DNA of 64,000 bases from NCBI GenBank assembly GCA_965661265.1, contig CBFIDE010000006.1, positions 60,750 to 124,749 of the forward strand, read 5' to 3'. This DNA comes from CBFIDE01 sp965661265 (lineage in GTDB: Bacteria; Bacteroidota; Bacteroidia; Flavobacteriales; Schleiferiaceae). This document shows, piece by piece, positions 43,633-51,987 of the stretch. The translations under genes were made by a program, and so were the position numbers. The number at the start of each line of letters is the position of its first letter. Position 1 is the stretch's first letter. The notes beneath the pieces were generated by a model. That model saw nothing but the letters and a program-made list of their open reading frames with translations. It made no database searches and was not told the DNA's origin.

Positions 43633-44028
43633 TTGAGAAAATTCCTGAGTATTTTATTGATCGCTTCAAGCGTCTTCATCATCGGCTGTGCTGAAGAAGA
43701 AGAGCCAGATATTGCATTCAGGGATGAATACATTGGCGTTTGGAATTGCCGAGAAATTACTGGCATCAATGCTCCACAAACTTATCTCGTTAACATTTCT
43801 GCTGGAAGTGGTGTCAATGATTTAATCATCACCAATTTATACAGCAGCGGTACTTCTTATGACGGTGTTGTATCTCGACTAGAAGTTCGAATAAGCCCTC
43901 AATCAAGTAATGGGATAAGCGTAAGTGGTGCTGGTATTATTAACAAAGACTTTAATCAAATAGAATTAGACTTTGCTGCAAATGACGGAAGCGGCGCCGA
44001 TGAAGTTAAGGCCGTTCTAACGCCTTAG
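43633..44028 (+). CDS. Small hypothetical lipoprotein
   Basis: A 131-residue predicted lipoprotein starting at TTG 43633, since no ATG gives the signal peptide. Signal RKFLSILLIASSVFIIGC has the lipid-attachment Cys at residue 19, followed by an acidic run EEEEPD. The rest is beta-rich and Ser/Asn/Gly-rich (EYIGVWNCREITGINAPQTY), compatible with a lipocalin-like fold; an unassigned surface or periplasmic protein. It overlaps the convergent barrel gene by 4 bases. Confidence 0.75.
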   Translation: MRKFLSILLIASSVFIIGCAEEEEPDIAFRDEYIGVWNCREITGINAPQTYLVNISAGSGVNDLIITNLYSSGTSYDGVVSRLEVRISPQSSNGISVSGAGIINKDFNQIELDFAANDGSGADEVKAVLTP

Positions 44029-44771
44029 AATCGATACTTTATTCCTGTATTCAGTCCAAAGGAATAGAAAGTCTCTCTCATAAAAGCATCTCCATTAAAC
44101 ATTGGTGTCACCATATACTCACCATTAATATGGACAAACACCCCTAAATTCTCAGTAATCAGAAAGTTTCCACCTAAGGCTATTCCAACAGAGTAGTTGG
44201 TTCTGTCTGCCTCATTTTTATCTATGGTAACAATTGTCTCGCTATTTGCCGGAAATACTGTTCTTGTATAGTCTTGAACAAAATTCAATTGAAATTTAGG
44301 AATCACTTCCAATTCAAAAACATCTGAAATCACAGTGTTAAAATTAAGCTTCAAAGGTATCGTTAGAATTTGAACATCTACCCTAGCAGAAGCGCTAGCT
44401 GTATCAAAACCGGCTCCGTTAGGAATCACAGCCAATGCTTCAGTATAGGTCCAAGAAGAACCAGCCTGTCCTATACCTAAGCTAATATCAAATGATTGGC
44501 CAATTTTATAAATAAAATCAACCGCATAATTAAATTTAAAACTGCCTTCCGCCCTATCTAAGGAGAGAATAAATCCTGTTGAATCAGCGCCAATAAGAGG
44601 ATCATCAACCAAATTTCTATTGGTGTACACAGGATCTAGATTTAATGCTACACCCCATCTGGAGTAAGTTACTTCTGAATCAGAGAAATACTCAATATTG
44701 TCTTTCTTCTTTTTCTGAGCCATTAAGCCAAAAGAGCTAATAAGCAGACTAAAAATCAATAATTTTTTCAT
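44025..44771 (-). CDS. Outer-membrane beta-barrel protein
   Basis: A 248-residue protein with a signal peptide (KKLLIFSLLISSFGLMAQ) and a chain of alternating strands consistent with an 8-stranded barrel, for example FDISLGIGQAGSSWTYTEA and NYSVGIALGGNFLITENLGVF, ending with a C-terminal aromatic (NTGIKYRF), as outer-membrane proteins do. It is PorT/OmpW-like in general character, but I cannot place it in a family. It overlaps the alaS stop by 4 bases (ATGA), an unusual partner for a tRNA synthetase. Confidence 0.82.
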   Translation of the reverse strand: MKKLLIFSLLISSFGLMAQKKKKDNIEYFSDSEVTYSRWGVALNLDPVYTNRNLVDDPLIGADSTGFILSLDRAEGSFKFNYAVDFIYKIGQSFDISLGIGQAGSSWTYTEALAVIPNGAGFDTASASARVDVQILTIPLKLNFNTVISDVFELEVIPKFQLNFVQDYTRTVFPANSETIVTIDKNEADRTNYSVGIALGGNFLITENLGVFVHINGEYMVTPMFNGDAFMRETFYSFGLNTGIKYRF

Positions 44772-47395
44772 TTCAATATTTCTTTTGCCTTTTTCAAAGC
44801 GTTTGATATTCCAGATGAATCATTACCTCCAGCAGTTGCAAACAAAGCTTGACCACCACCGCCCCCTTTTACTTCCTTGGCCAATTCTCTTACAATATTG
44901 CCAGCATGCCAAGATTTTTCTCCTGCAAGCTCTTCACTTATAGCTACGGCTAACTGAGCTTTTCCACCTTGCTTGGTAGCAATAACAGCCACCCAATTTT
45001 GCTGCTCAGCTTTCAACTGAAAAAGAATATCCTTTATGGAGCTAACCGCTAAATCTGTCTCTAAAATTAGCGTTTTATAAGAGTCATGACTTTCAAATTT
45101 AGTAAGCCATTCCTTTTTAACAGATTGCGCTTTCTCTTTCTGAAAAGATTCAACTTCCTTTCTCAACTGATTATTCTCTTCCTTCAAACTCATTAAGCCA
45201 GCTAATGGGTCCTTCACATTCTTAAGCTCTGCACTTAGATCGTCAAGCACATCTAATTTTGCTACTAAATGTGTTCTAGCCTTCTCACCAGTATAAGCTT
45301 CAACTCTTCTTATTCCAGAAGCCACAGCACCTTCATGAACTATTTTAAATAATCCAATCTGACCCGTTGCCTGTACATGGATACCTCCACATAATTCAAC
45401 GCTATCCTCAAATTTTATTGCTCTAACTAAGTCTCCATATTTTTCACCAAAGAGCATCATCGCACCCATCTCCTTAGCACTTTGCATAGTTATTCTTCTA
45501 TGCTCTTCTAAGGGAATATTATTTCTAATACGCATATTAACCAAGCGCTCCACTTCTGCAATTTCAGCATCCTCCATCTTAGCAAAATGACTAAAGTCAA
45601 ATCTTAAATGATCAGGATGAACTAAACTTCCCTTTTGTTCTACGTGCTCACCTAAAACCTCTCTTAATGCTTGATGTAGCAAATGGGTTGCTGTATGATT
45701 ATAAGATGTTTGAAGTCTTTTTGATGAATCTACTATAGCATCAAATTCAGCTGAAATATTTTCCGGAAGGCTCTCCGCATAGTGGATAATCAGTCCATTT
45801 TCTTTCTTAGTATCTGTAATATTTAAAGACTCCATTGCAGAAACCAATTTACCGCTATCTCCAACTTGACCTCCACCTTCAGGATAAAAAGGAGTTAAAT
45901 TAAAAACTAATTGATAGAGAGTTTTCTTTTTAGTTTTTACAATTCTATATCTTGTAATATGAACCTTTGCAGTCTCATATTCATACCCAATAAACTCCTC
46001 TCTATCATCTTCAAGAATGGTAATCCAATCTCCAGCATCCATTTTAGTAGCTGCTCTAGCTCTTTCTTTTTGAGCTAGCATTTCTGCGATATACTCTTCT
46101 TCATTATAGCTCAGACCCTGCTCCTTTAAAATTAAAGCAGTTAAATCAGGTGGAAAACCAAAAGTATCATAAAGTTCAAAAACTCTTAAACCGTCAATTT
46201 CTGTGCCCCCTTCAGTTTCCTTAACAATCTGTGAAAGACGATTCAATCCTTGTTCTAAGGTTCTCAAGAAACTATTCTCTTCTTCATGAATCACTTTAGT
46301 CACCAATTCTTTTTGCCCTACTATTTCCGGAAAGAACTCGCCCATTTGAACGGCTAGAATGTCAACCAATTTATAGATAAATGCCTCTTTTTGATTTAAA
46401 TAAGAGAATCCATATCTAATAGCTCTTCTTAGAATTCTTCTGATTACATATCCAGCACCAGTATTAGAAGGCAATTGCCCATCTGCAATAGCAAAAGCTA
46501 CCGCTCTAACATGATCCGCAATTACCCTAATAGCGATGTCCGTCTTTTCAGACTTTCCATAACTAATGGATGAAATTTTAGATATTTTTTGGATGATCGG
46601 TGAGAAAACATCAGTATCATAATTTGACTGAACACCTTGAAGTGCCATACAAAGCCTTTCAAAGCCCATTCCTGTATCAACATGTTTCTGAGGCAAGCTT
46701 TTTAAACTTCCATCAGCCAATCGGTTGAACTCCATAAACACAAGATTCCATACCTCAACTACTTGAGGGTGATCCATATTTACAAGCTTAGCGCCGGGTG
46801 TTTTGGCTTTCTCTTCTTCTGATCTTAAATCCACATGAATTTCAGAACTAGGGCCACATGGTCCACTAGCTCCCATCTCCCAGAAGTTATCTTTTTTATT
46901 ACCGTTTAAAATTTGTTCTTTAGGTAAATGTCTCAACCAGGCTTCTCTTGCTTCTTGATCTTCTGCAGATCCATCTTCCGCATCTCCTTCAAAAACAGTG
47001 GCGTAAATAATACTTTTGTCAATGCCATAAACATTGATCAATAAATCCCAAGCCCAGTCAATAGCTTCTTGCTTAAAGTAATCACCAAAACTCCAATTGC
47101 CAAGCATTTCAAACATCGTATGATGATAGGTATCATGGCCTACTTCCTCAAGGTCATTATGCTTTCCGCTTACCCTAAGACATTTCTGTGTATCCACAAC
47201 CCTGACATCCGTTGGCCTGGTATTTCCCAAAAAGAAATCCTTGAATTGATTCATTCCGGCATTTGTGAACATTAAGCTAGGATCATCTTTGATTACTATC
47301 GGCGCAGATGGAACCATGGTATGTGCTCTTTCTTGAAAATAGTTCAGAAAAGTTCTTCTCACTTCTGCTGAACTCCACTTTTTCACTTGACTCAT
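44768..47395 (-). CDS. alaS: Alanyl-tRNA synthetase
   Basis: An 875-residue class II synthetase of standard length. The N-terminal catalytic core has RTFLNYFQERAHTMVPSAP, the LMFTNAGMNQFKDFFLG segment, and HHTMFEMLGNWSFGDYFK. A central tRNA recognition region is followed by the editing domain, with zinc-binding HTATHLLHQAL and CGGIHVQATGQIG. The C-terminal coiled coil and DHHA1-like end is KEVKGGGGGQALFATAGGND. It corrects Ser and Gly misacylation. It lies upstream of, and overlaps, a barrel gene. Opposed promoter boxes precede it at about 47426-47446. Confidence 0.97.
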   Translation of the reverse strand: MSQVKKWSSAEVRRTFLNYFQERAHTMVPSAPIVIKDDPSLMFTNAGMNQFKDFFLGNTRPTDVRVVDTQKCLRVSGKHNDLEEVGHDTYHHTMFEMLGNWSFGDYFKQEAIDWAWDLLINVYGIDKSIIYATVFEGDAEDGSAEDQEAREAWLRHLPKEQILNGNKKDNFWEMGASGPCGPSSEIHVDLRSEEEKAKTPGAKLVNMDHPQVVEVWNLVFMEFNRLADGSLKSLPQKHVDTGMGFERLCMALQGVQSNYDTDVFSPIIQKISKISSISYGKSEKTDIAIRVIADHVRAVAFAIADGQLPSNTGAGYVIRRILRRAIRYGFSYLNQKEAFIYKLVDILAVQMGEFFPEIVGQKELVTKVIHEEENSFLRTLEQGLNRLSQIVKETEGGTEIDGLRVFELYDTFGFPPDLTALILKEQGLSYNEEEYIAEMLAQKERARAATKMDAGDWITILEDDREEFIGYEYETAKVHITRYRIVKTKKKTLYQLVFNLTPFYPEGGGQVGDSGKLVSAMESLNITDTKKENGLIIHYAESLPENISAEFDAIVDSSKRLQTSYNHTATHLLHQALREVLGEHVEQKGSLVHPDHLRFDFSHFAKMEDAEIAEVERLVNMRIRNNIPLEEHRRITMQSAKEMGAMMLFGEKYGDLVRAIKFEDSVELCGGIHVQATGQIGLFKIVHEGAVASGIRRVEAYTGEKARTHLVAKLDVLDDLSAELKNVKDPLAGLMSLKEENNQLRKEVESFQKEKAQSVKKEWLTKFESHDSYKTLILETDLAVSSIKDILFQLKAEQQNWVAVIATKQGGKAQLAVAISEELAGEKSWHAGNIVRELAKEVKGGGGGQALFATAGGNDSSGISNALKKAKEILK

Positions 47396-47425
47396 AAGCT
47401 TTTAAGCTATCGCTTGTTAATTACG

Positions 47426-47446
47426 TAAGTTTGCAATGCAAATTTA
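47426..47446. promoter_or_regulatory. Symmetric pair of opposed -7 boxes between alaS and the M23 peptidase gene
   Basis: TAAGTTTG (plus strand, 47426-47433) and TAAATTTG (minus strand, 47439-47446) are both exact TAnnTTTG matches. They form a 21-base inverted repeat with 9 of 10 arm positions paired around a central TTTGCA-A-TGCAAA palindrome. They point at each other, so use of one would occlude the other. A third minus-strand box, TACTTTTG, is at 47498-47505. Confidence 0.5.
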
Positions 47447-47519
47447 TTGCAAGACTTTGCTTAATTTTCCGTTGTATTAAGCAAATTAATCTTGCCCCAA
47501 AAGTAGAAAATAAAGGTCA

Positions 47520-48491
47520 ATGGCTAAGGTCAAGTATTATTACGATCCAAAAACTTTATCATATCGAAAGATTGAGAAGGGAACAGTGCATAAATTGCGT
47601 AACACTGCGCTGTATATTGGCACTGCAGGCCTATTAGGATTGATCTTTTATTTAGTCGGTGATAGCTTCATAGATTCACCCAAAGAAAAAAGATTAAAAA
47701 GAGAGCTTGAAAACGTCCTTATTCAATATGATATTCTCAACAAAAGGATCAATCATGTGGATGATGTCTTAAAAGATCTTCAGCAAAGAGATGATAATAT
47801 CTATAGAGTTGTATTTGAAGCAGAGCCCATTCCTAAAGAAATTAGAGAAGCTGGATTTGGAGGAGCTAATAGATATAAAAACCTGAATGGTTATAATAAT
47901 AGCGAGCTCATTAAAGGAACGGCAAAAAAAGTGGATCAAATCACAAAACAGGTCTATGTTCAATCTAAGTCATTTGATGAACTCATTGATTTGGCAGAAA
48001 ATAAGACTAAATTATTAGCTGCTATACCGGCTATTCAGCCTGTAGCAAATAAAGACTTAAGAAGAATGGCTTCTGGATATGGAATGCGTTTAGACCCTTT
48101 CACCAAGGTTCCTAAAATGCACTACGGAATGGATTTTTCTGCGGATATCGGAACCCCAATTTACGCAACGGGAGATGGCGTTGTAGTTAGAGCAGACAGT
48201 AAATCTAGTGGCTTCGGAAAACATATTAGAATAGACCATGGCTACGGTTATATTACAGTATTTGCTCACTTAAGTAAGTATAATGTAAGAAAAGGGCAAA
48301 AGGTAAAAAGAGGCGAAATTATTGGATATGTAGGAAATTCTGGACGATCAAGAGGGCCTCACTTACATTATGAAGTACATCAAAACGGCAAGAAACTGAA
48401 TCCTGTGAATTTCTATTATGGAGAGCTTTCTCCTGAAGAGTTTAGTACAATTATAAACTTGGCTAGCCAGGCTAATCAATCATTTGACTAA
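47520..48491 (+). CDS. M23 family peptidoglycan metallopeptidase
   Basis: A 323-residue membrane-anchored cell-wall endopeptidase. An N-terminal transmembrane segment (NTALYIGTAGLLGLIFYLVG) is followed by a coiled-coil region and the LytM/M23 domain (about residues 185-300). Zinc ligands are visible in MHYGMDFS (HxxxD) and RGPHLHYEV (HxH), with GYGYITVFAHLSKYNV between. Such proteins cleave crosslinks or activate amidases during envelope growth and division. It heads the M23-merR-lemA-TPM-TPM cluster and overlaps the next gene by one base (TAATG). Confidence 0.94.
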   Translation: MAKVKYYYDPKTLSYRKIEKGTVHKLRNTALYIGTAGLLGLIFYLVGDSFIDSPKEKRLKRELENVLIQYDILNKRINHVDDVLKDLQQRDDNIYRVVFEAEPIPKEIREAGFGGANRYKNLNGYNNSELIKGTAKKVDQITKQVYVQSKSFDELIDLAENKTKLLAAIPAIQPVANKDLRRMASGYGMRLDPFTKVPKMHYGMDFSADIGTPIYATGDGVVVRADSKSSGFGKHIRIDHGYGYITVFAHLSKYNVRKGQKVKRGEIIGYVGNSGRSRGPHLHYEVHQNGKKLNPVNFYYGELSPEEFSTIINLASQANQSFD

Positions 48492-48832
48492 TGTCTATAG
48501 AAGAATCTGAAAAACGATATTACAGCATAGGTGAAGTGGCAGCTATATTTGATGTGAATACTTCTTTGATCAGGTTTTGGGAAAAAGAGTTTGACATCTT
48601 AAAACCCAAGAAAAACAAAAAGGGAAACCGCTTGTTTACTGTCAATGATTTAAAAAATCTTAAAATCATCTATCATCTTGTTAAAGAAAGAGGCTTTACG
48701 TTAAAGGGAGCCAAAACAAAATTGAGAGAAAACAAAGATGATGTGGCTAAAACAGCTGAGGTTGTATCTAGGCTGCAATTAGTAAAACAAGCCTTAACAG
48801 AAATAAAACACCAACTAAAAGAAACAGAGTAA
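48491..48832 (+). CDS. MerR-family transcriptional regulator
   Basis: A 113-residue protein with an N-terminal winged-helix MerR domain (YYSIGEVAAIFDVNTSLIRFWEKEFDIL), followed by a wing (NKKGNRLFTVNDLKNLKII) and a short helical tail typical of the dimerisation arm. It has no Cys-rich metal-binding tail, so it is not a classical metal sensor. In related genomes it commonly sits between an M23 peptidase and lemA (recollection). Targets unknown. It is translationally coupled to the peptidase gene. Confidence 0.9.
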   Translation: MSIEESEKRYYSIGEVAAIFDVNTSLIRFWEKEFDILKPKKNKKGNRLFTVNDLKNLKIIYHLVKERGFTLKGAKTKLRENKDDVAKTAEVVSRLQLVKQALTEIKHQLKETE

Positions 48833-48834
48833 AA

Positions 48835-49428
48835 ATGAAGAAATCGTACATCGTACTTATCGTAATTGGATTATTACTTTTTATAGGCTATTCTAACATT
48901 AAGAGCACCTATAATACTATGGTTGTAATGCAGGAAGAAACAGCTGGCCAATGGGCTAATGTTGAAACAAGCTACCAAAGAAGAGCAGATCTTATTCCTA
49001 ACTTAGTGAAGACTGTTCAAGGATATGCTGATTTTGAAAAGGAAACTTTAACTGCTGTTATAGAAGCTAGATCTAAAGCAACCTCCGTACAAATAGATCC
49101 AACCAATTTAAATGAAGCTCAAATAGGTAAGTTTCAAGCTGCTCAAGATAATTTAGGAGGGGCTTTAAGCCGATTGTTAGTGAGCGTGGAAAGGTATCCT
49201 GAGCTAAAAGCAAATCAAAGCTTTCTCGGTCTTCAAAGTCAATTAGAAGGAACAGAAAATAGAATTAGTGTTGAAAGAAGAAAGTTTAACGGAAGCGTAA
49301 AAGCATATAATACTTATATCAAGACTTTCCCTAAAAATATCTACGCTGGTTTCTTTGACTTCGAAAAAATGGGCTATTTCTTAGCTGCTGAAGGAAGTGA
49401 AAATGTACCTGAGGTAAACTTTGATTAA
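48835..49428 (+). CDS. LemA family protein
   Basis: A 197-residue protein with an N-terminal transmembrane segment (YIVLIVIGLLLFIGYSNI) and a helical domain with the family-typical QWANVETSYQRRADLIPNLVKTVQGYADFE and RLLVSVERYPELKANQSFLGLQSQLEG. Function remains largely unknown; LemA is often encoded with TPM proteins and M48 peptidases. The next gene overlaps its stop by one base. Confidence 0.94.
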   Translation: MKKSYIVLIVIGLLLFIGYSNIKSTYNTMVVMQEETAGQWANVETSYQRRADLIPNLVKTVQGYADFEKETLTAVIEARSKATSVQIDPTNLNEAQIGKFQAAQDNLGGALSRLLVSVERYPELKANQSFLGLQSQLEGTENRISVERRKFNGSVKAYNTYIKTFPKNIYAGFFDFEKMGYFLAAEGSENVPEVNFD

Positions 49429-49865
49429 TGGGAAAAAATAAAGATTTCTTCAGTCCAGATGAAGAGCAAGCCATTGTTTCAGCTATTAAGAAGGCAGAAA
49501 AGAATTGTTCTGGTGAAATTCGTGTTCACTTAGAAGACAAATCTCAGGATGACAATTTAAATCGCGCTAAGCAACTTTTTAAAGAGCTAGGCATGACAAA
49601 TACAGAACTCAGAAACGGCGTTCTTTTTTACCTCAACACCAAAGATCATAAGTTCTCTATCCTTGGAGATCAAGGCATTAATGAAATAGTTGGCGATAGT
49701 TTTTGGAATAGTACTGTTGAATTGGTTCAAGCTCACTTTAAGAAATCTGAATTTGTCCTGGGCTTATCAAATGGTATTGAAAAAGCTGGCGAAGTACTGA
49801 AAAAGCATTTTCCATATCAAAGTAATGATGAGAATGAATTATCTGATGAAATCTCAAAATCCTAA
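49428..49865 (+). CDS. TPM domain protein, soluble (first of two)
   Basis: A 145-residue protein consisting of a TPM domain (FFSPDEEQAIVSAIKKAEKNCSGEIRVHL; NGVLFYLNTKDHKFSILGDQGINEIVG), with no evident signal peptide or membrane segment. The domain (TPM_phosphatase) occurs in thylakoid phosphatase-like and membrane-associated proteins. Coupling to lemA and the larger TPM protein suggests the three act together. The activity of the bacterial members is not settled. Confidence 0.87.
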   Translation: MGKNKDFFSPDEEQAIVSAIKKAEKNCSGEIRVHLEDKSQDDNLNRAKQLFKELGMTNTELRNGVLFYLNTKDHKFSILGDQGINEIVGDSFWNSTVELVQAHFKKSEFVLGLSNGIEKAGEVLKKHFPYQSNDENELSDEISKS

Positions 49866-49866
49866 G

Positions 49867-50610
49867 ATGAAAAAGCTTCTATTCTTATTGTTCATTTCGC
49901 TTTTCTGCATTGGATTAAGTGCTCAGTTACCTAAGCAATCATCGCCACCAAAAATGGTCAATGATTATAGCAATGCCCTTTCCAAGGCCGAAAACAATGC
50001 TCTAGAGAAAAAATTATTCGGCTATGCCGATACAAGCTCAACTGAAATTACAATTGTAATCCTAGATAATATTTCAGGCCAAGATCCAAATCTATTTGCT
50101 GCCCAAATTGGCCAGAAGTGGGGTGTTGGAAAAAAAGGGAAAGACAATGGTCTCGTTATTCTTGTCGCCCTGAAAGAAAGAAAAATGGCCATTCAAAATG
50201 GTTATGGCTTAGAAGAATATTTAACAGATTATAATACTAAAGCCATTATTGATCAATACATCACCCCTGCTTTCAAAAGCGGCAACTATTATGCAGGCTT
50301 AGATGCAGGTACTACTCAAATTATCAATCTTTTGAATGGTAAGTTTGAAGGTGGCGTTAAAAAATTAACCAAAAAGAAGAAGAAACTACCCTGGTCTGGT
50401 GTAATAATACTCCTAATAATTCTTTACGCTCTATTCAGAAACAGAGGTAATGGAGGTGGTTCCGGACGCTATCATGGGGGCTATATGATTGGAGGAATGG
50501 GCGGCAGCGCATTTGGAAGATCAGGAAGTGGTTTTGGTGGAGGAAGCGGAGGCTTTGGTGGCTTTGGCGGAGGAAGCTTTGGTGGAGGTGGTGCTAGTGG
50601 AAGCTGGTAG
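49867..50610 (+). CDS. TPM domain membrane protein with Gly-rich tail (second of two)
   Basis: About 247 residues. Signal peptide (MKKLLFLLFISLFCIGLSAQ), TPM domain (about 25-160; SPPKMVNDYSNALSKAENNALEKKL, then GLVILVALKERKMAIQNGYGLEEYLTD), one transmembrane helix (WSGVIILLIILYALF) and a C-terminal tail of Gly, Ser and Phe repeats (residues about 200-247) ending GGGGASGSW. The start at 49867 follows directly after the upstream stop and gives a clean signal peptide; ATGs from 49825 inside the previous gene add unrelated residues. The domain would face the periplasm and the tail the cytoplasm. Confidence 0.9.
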   Translation: MKKLLFLLFISLFCIGLSAQLPKQSSPPKMVNDYSNALSKAENNALEKKLFGYADTSSTEITIVILDNISGQDPNLFAAQIGQKWGVGKKGKDNGLVILVALKERKMAIQNGYGLEEYLTDYNTKAIIDQYITPAFKSGNYYAGLDAGTTQIINLLNGKFEGGVKKLTKKKKKLPWSGVIILLIILYALFRNRGNGGGSGRYHGGYMIGGMGGSAFGRSGSGFGGGSGGFGGFGGGSFGGGGASGSW

Positions 50611-50631
50611 CATTTAAGCTTATTGAATGAT

Positions 50632-50639
50632 TATTTTTG
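50632..50639 (+). promoter_or_regulatory. Bacteroidetes -7 box (TATTTTTG) for queD
   Basis: Exact TAnnTTTG match, 20 bases before the queD ATG at 50660. It suggests the queD-fabD-mevalonate run is transcribed separately from the TPM cluster. Confidence 0.45.
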
Positions 50640-50659
50640 CAGCTATTTATATTTTGTAA

Positions 50660-51073
50660 ATGATTTATATAGAAAGAAAAGAGCGTTTTAGCGCAGCTCA
50701 TCAACTGTACAATCCAAATTGGACAGAGGAAAAAAACAATGAAGTTTTTGGAAAGTGCAGCAATAAAAATTTCCATGGCCATAATTATACTCTTACTGTA
50801 ACGGTAAAAGGAAAAATTAATCCAGAGACTGGCTTTGTGATGAATCTTGTGGATCTAAAAAAAATAATTCAAACCAAAATTATTTCAGAACTCGATCATG
50901 CTAATTTAAATCATGATGTGGAATTCATGAAAGGCAAGTTTACCAGCACAGAGGTTTTAGCTCAAGAGATTTGGACTCAATTAGCATCAGAAATAGCTAA
51001 ACATGGCGCACAGCTTCATAAAATTAGATTAGACGAAACTATCAACAATGCCGTAGAATATTTCGGCGAATAA
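50660..51073 (+). CDS. queD: 6-carboxytetrahydropterin synthase
   Basis: A 137-residue QueD/PTPS-family enzyme. Zinc-binding and catalytic residues are visible in RFSAAHQLYN, FGKCSNKNFHGHNYTL (Cys and His pair) and ELDHANLN, with the C-terminal Glu in RLDETINNAVEY. It converts dihydroneopterin triphosphate to 6-carboxytetrahydropterin for queuosine/preQ0 biosynthesis. Other queuosine genes are not in the window. It is followed 16 bases later by fabD. Confidence 0.91.
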   Translation: MIYIERKERFSAAHQLYNPNWTEEKNNEVFGKCSNKNFHGHNYTLTVTVKGKINPETGFVMNLVDLKKIIQTKIISELDHANLNHDVEFMKGKFTSTEVLAQEIWTQLASEIAKHGAQLHKIRLDETINNAVEYFGE

Positions 51074-51089
51074 AACCAAACTTAAGACT

Positions 51090-51962
51090 ATGAAAGCATA
51101 TGTATTTCCTGGGCAAGGAGCTCAATTTAGCGGAATGGGTAAAGATCTATACGATAGTTCTGATAGAGCTAAAGAACTTTTTGAGAAAGCTAATGAAATA
51201 TTAGGTTTCAGAATTACGGATATAATGTTTGAAGGAACTGCTGACCAATTAAAGGAAACTAAGGTTACTCAACCAGCAATTTTCTTGCACTCAACCATTC
51301 TAGCAGATAGCCTAGAAAATTTTAATCCAGATATGGTTGCCGGTCATAGCTTGGGCGAATTCTCTGCCTTGGTTGCCAATGGTACATTGAGTTTTGAAGA
51401 TGGACTTAGGTTAGTAAGTAAAAGAGCTCTGGCAATGCAAAAGGCTTGTGAAATGCAGTCATCCACTATGGCTGCCGTTCTTGGACTTGAAGACCAAGTG
51501 GTTGAAGATATTTGTGCTGCCGTGGACGGAGTGGTTGTTGCTGCAAATTATAATTGTCCAGGTCAATTAGTAATATCTGGATCTGTTCCTGCTGTAGAAG
51601 AAGCTTGCGCTAAACTAACAGAAGCAGGAGCTAGAAGAGCATTGATACTTCCTGTAGGAGGAGCTTTTCACTCCCCCCTGATGAAGCCTGCTGAAGAAGA
51701 ACTTGCTGCTGCTATTGAAGCTACTAATTTCAATACGCCAAAATGTCCTGTTTATCAAAACGTGAGCACAACAGCAGTTTCAGACGCTGAGGAAATCAAG
51801 AAAAACTTAATCTCTCAATTAACAGCTCCCGTAAAATGGACGCAGTCTGTTGAGAATATGATTAAGGATGGTGCTGCAACATTTACAGAAGTTGGCCCAG
51901 GAAAAGTTTTACAAGGATTAGTTAAGAAGATAGACAGAAGTGCAGAAGTGCAAAGCGCTTAG
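51090..51962 (+). CDS. fabD: Malonyl-CoA:ACP transacylase
   Basis: A 290-residue cytoplasmic enzyme moving malonyl groups from CoA to ACP for fatty-acid elongation. The N-terminal FPGQGAQFSGMGKDLY, nucleophile elbow VAGHSLGEFSALVA (catalytic Ser), and the His region VGGAFHSPLMKPA are diagnostic. It is followed 25 bases later by mevalonate-pathway genes in the same direction, so fatty acid and isoprenoid precursor genes share the region. Confidence 0.97.
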   Translation: MKAYVFPGQGAQFSGMGKDLYDSSDRAKELFEKANEILGFRITDIMFEGTADQLKETKVTQPAIFLHSTILADSLENFNPDMVAGHSLGEFSALVANGTLSFEDGLRLVSKRALAMQKACEMQSSTMAAVLGLEDQVVEDICAAVDGVVVAANYNCPGQLVISGSVPAVEEACAKLTEAGARRALILPVGGAFHSPLMKPAEEELAAAIEATNFNTPKCPVYQNVSTTAVSDAEEIKKNLISQLTAPVKWTQSVENMIKDGAATFTEVGPGKVLQGLVKKIDRSAEVQSA

Positions 51963-51987
51963 CCTATAACCCTACTAGCAAATAACT

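Noticed and set aside
47431..47637. Plus-strand frame starting in the alaS/M23 gap
   Set aside because: It runs out of frame into the M23 gene, has no RBS or domain, and its start lies inside the promoter region.
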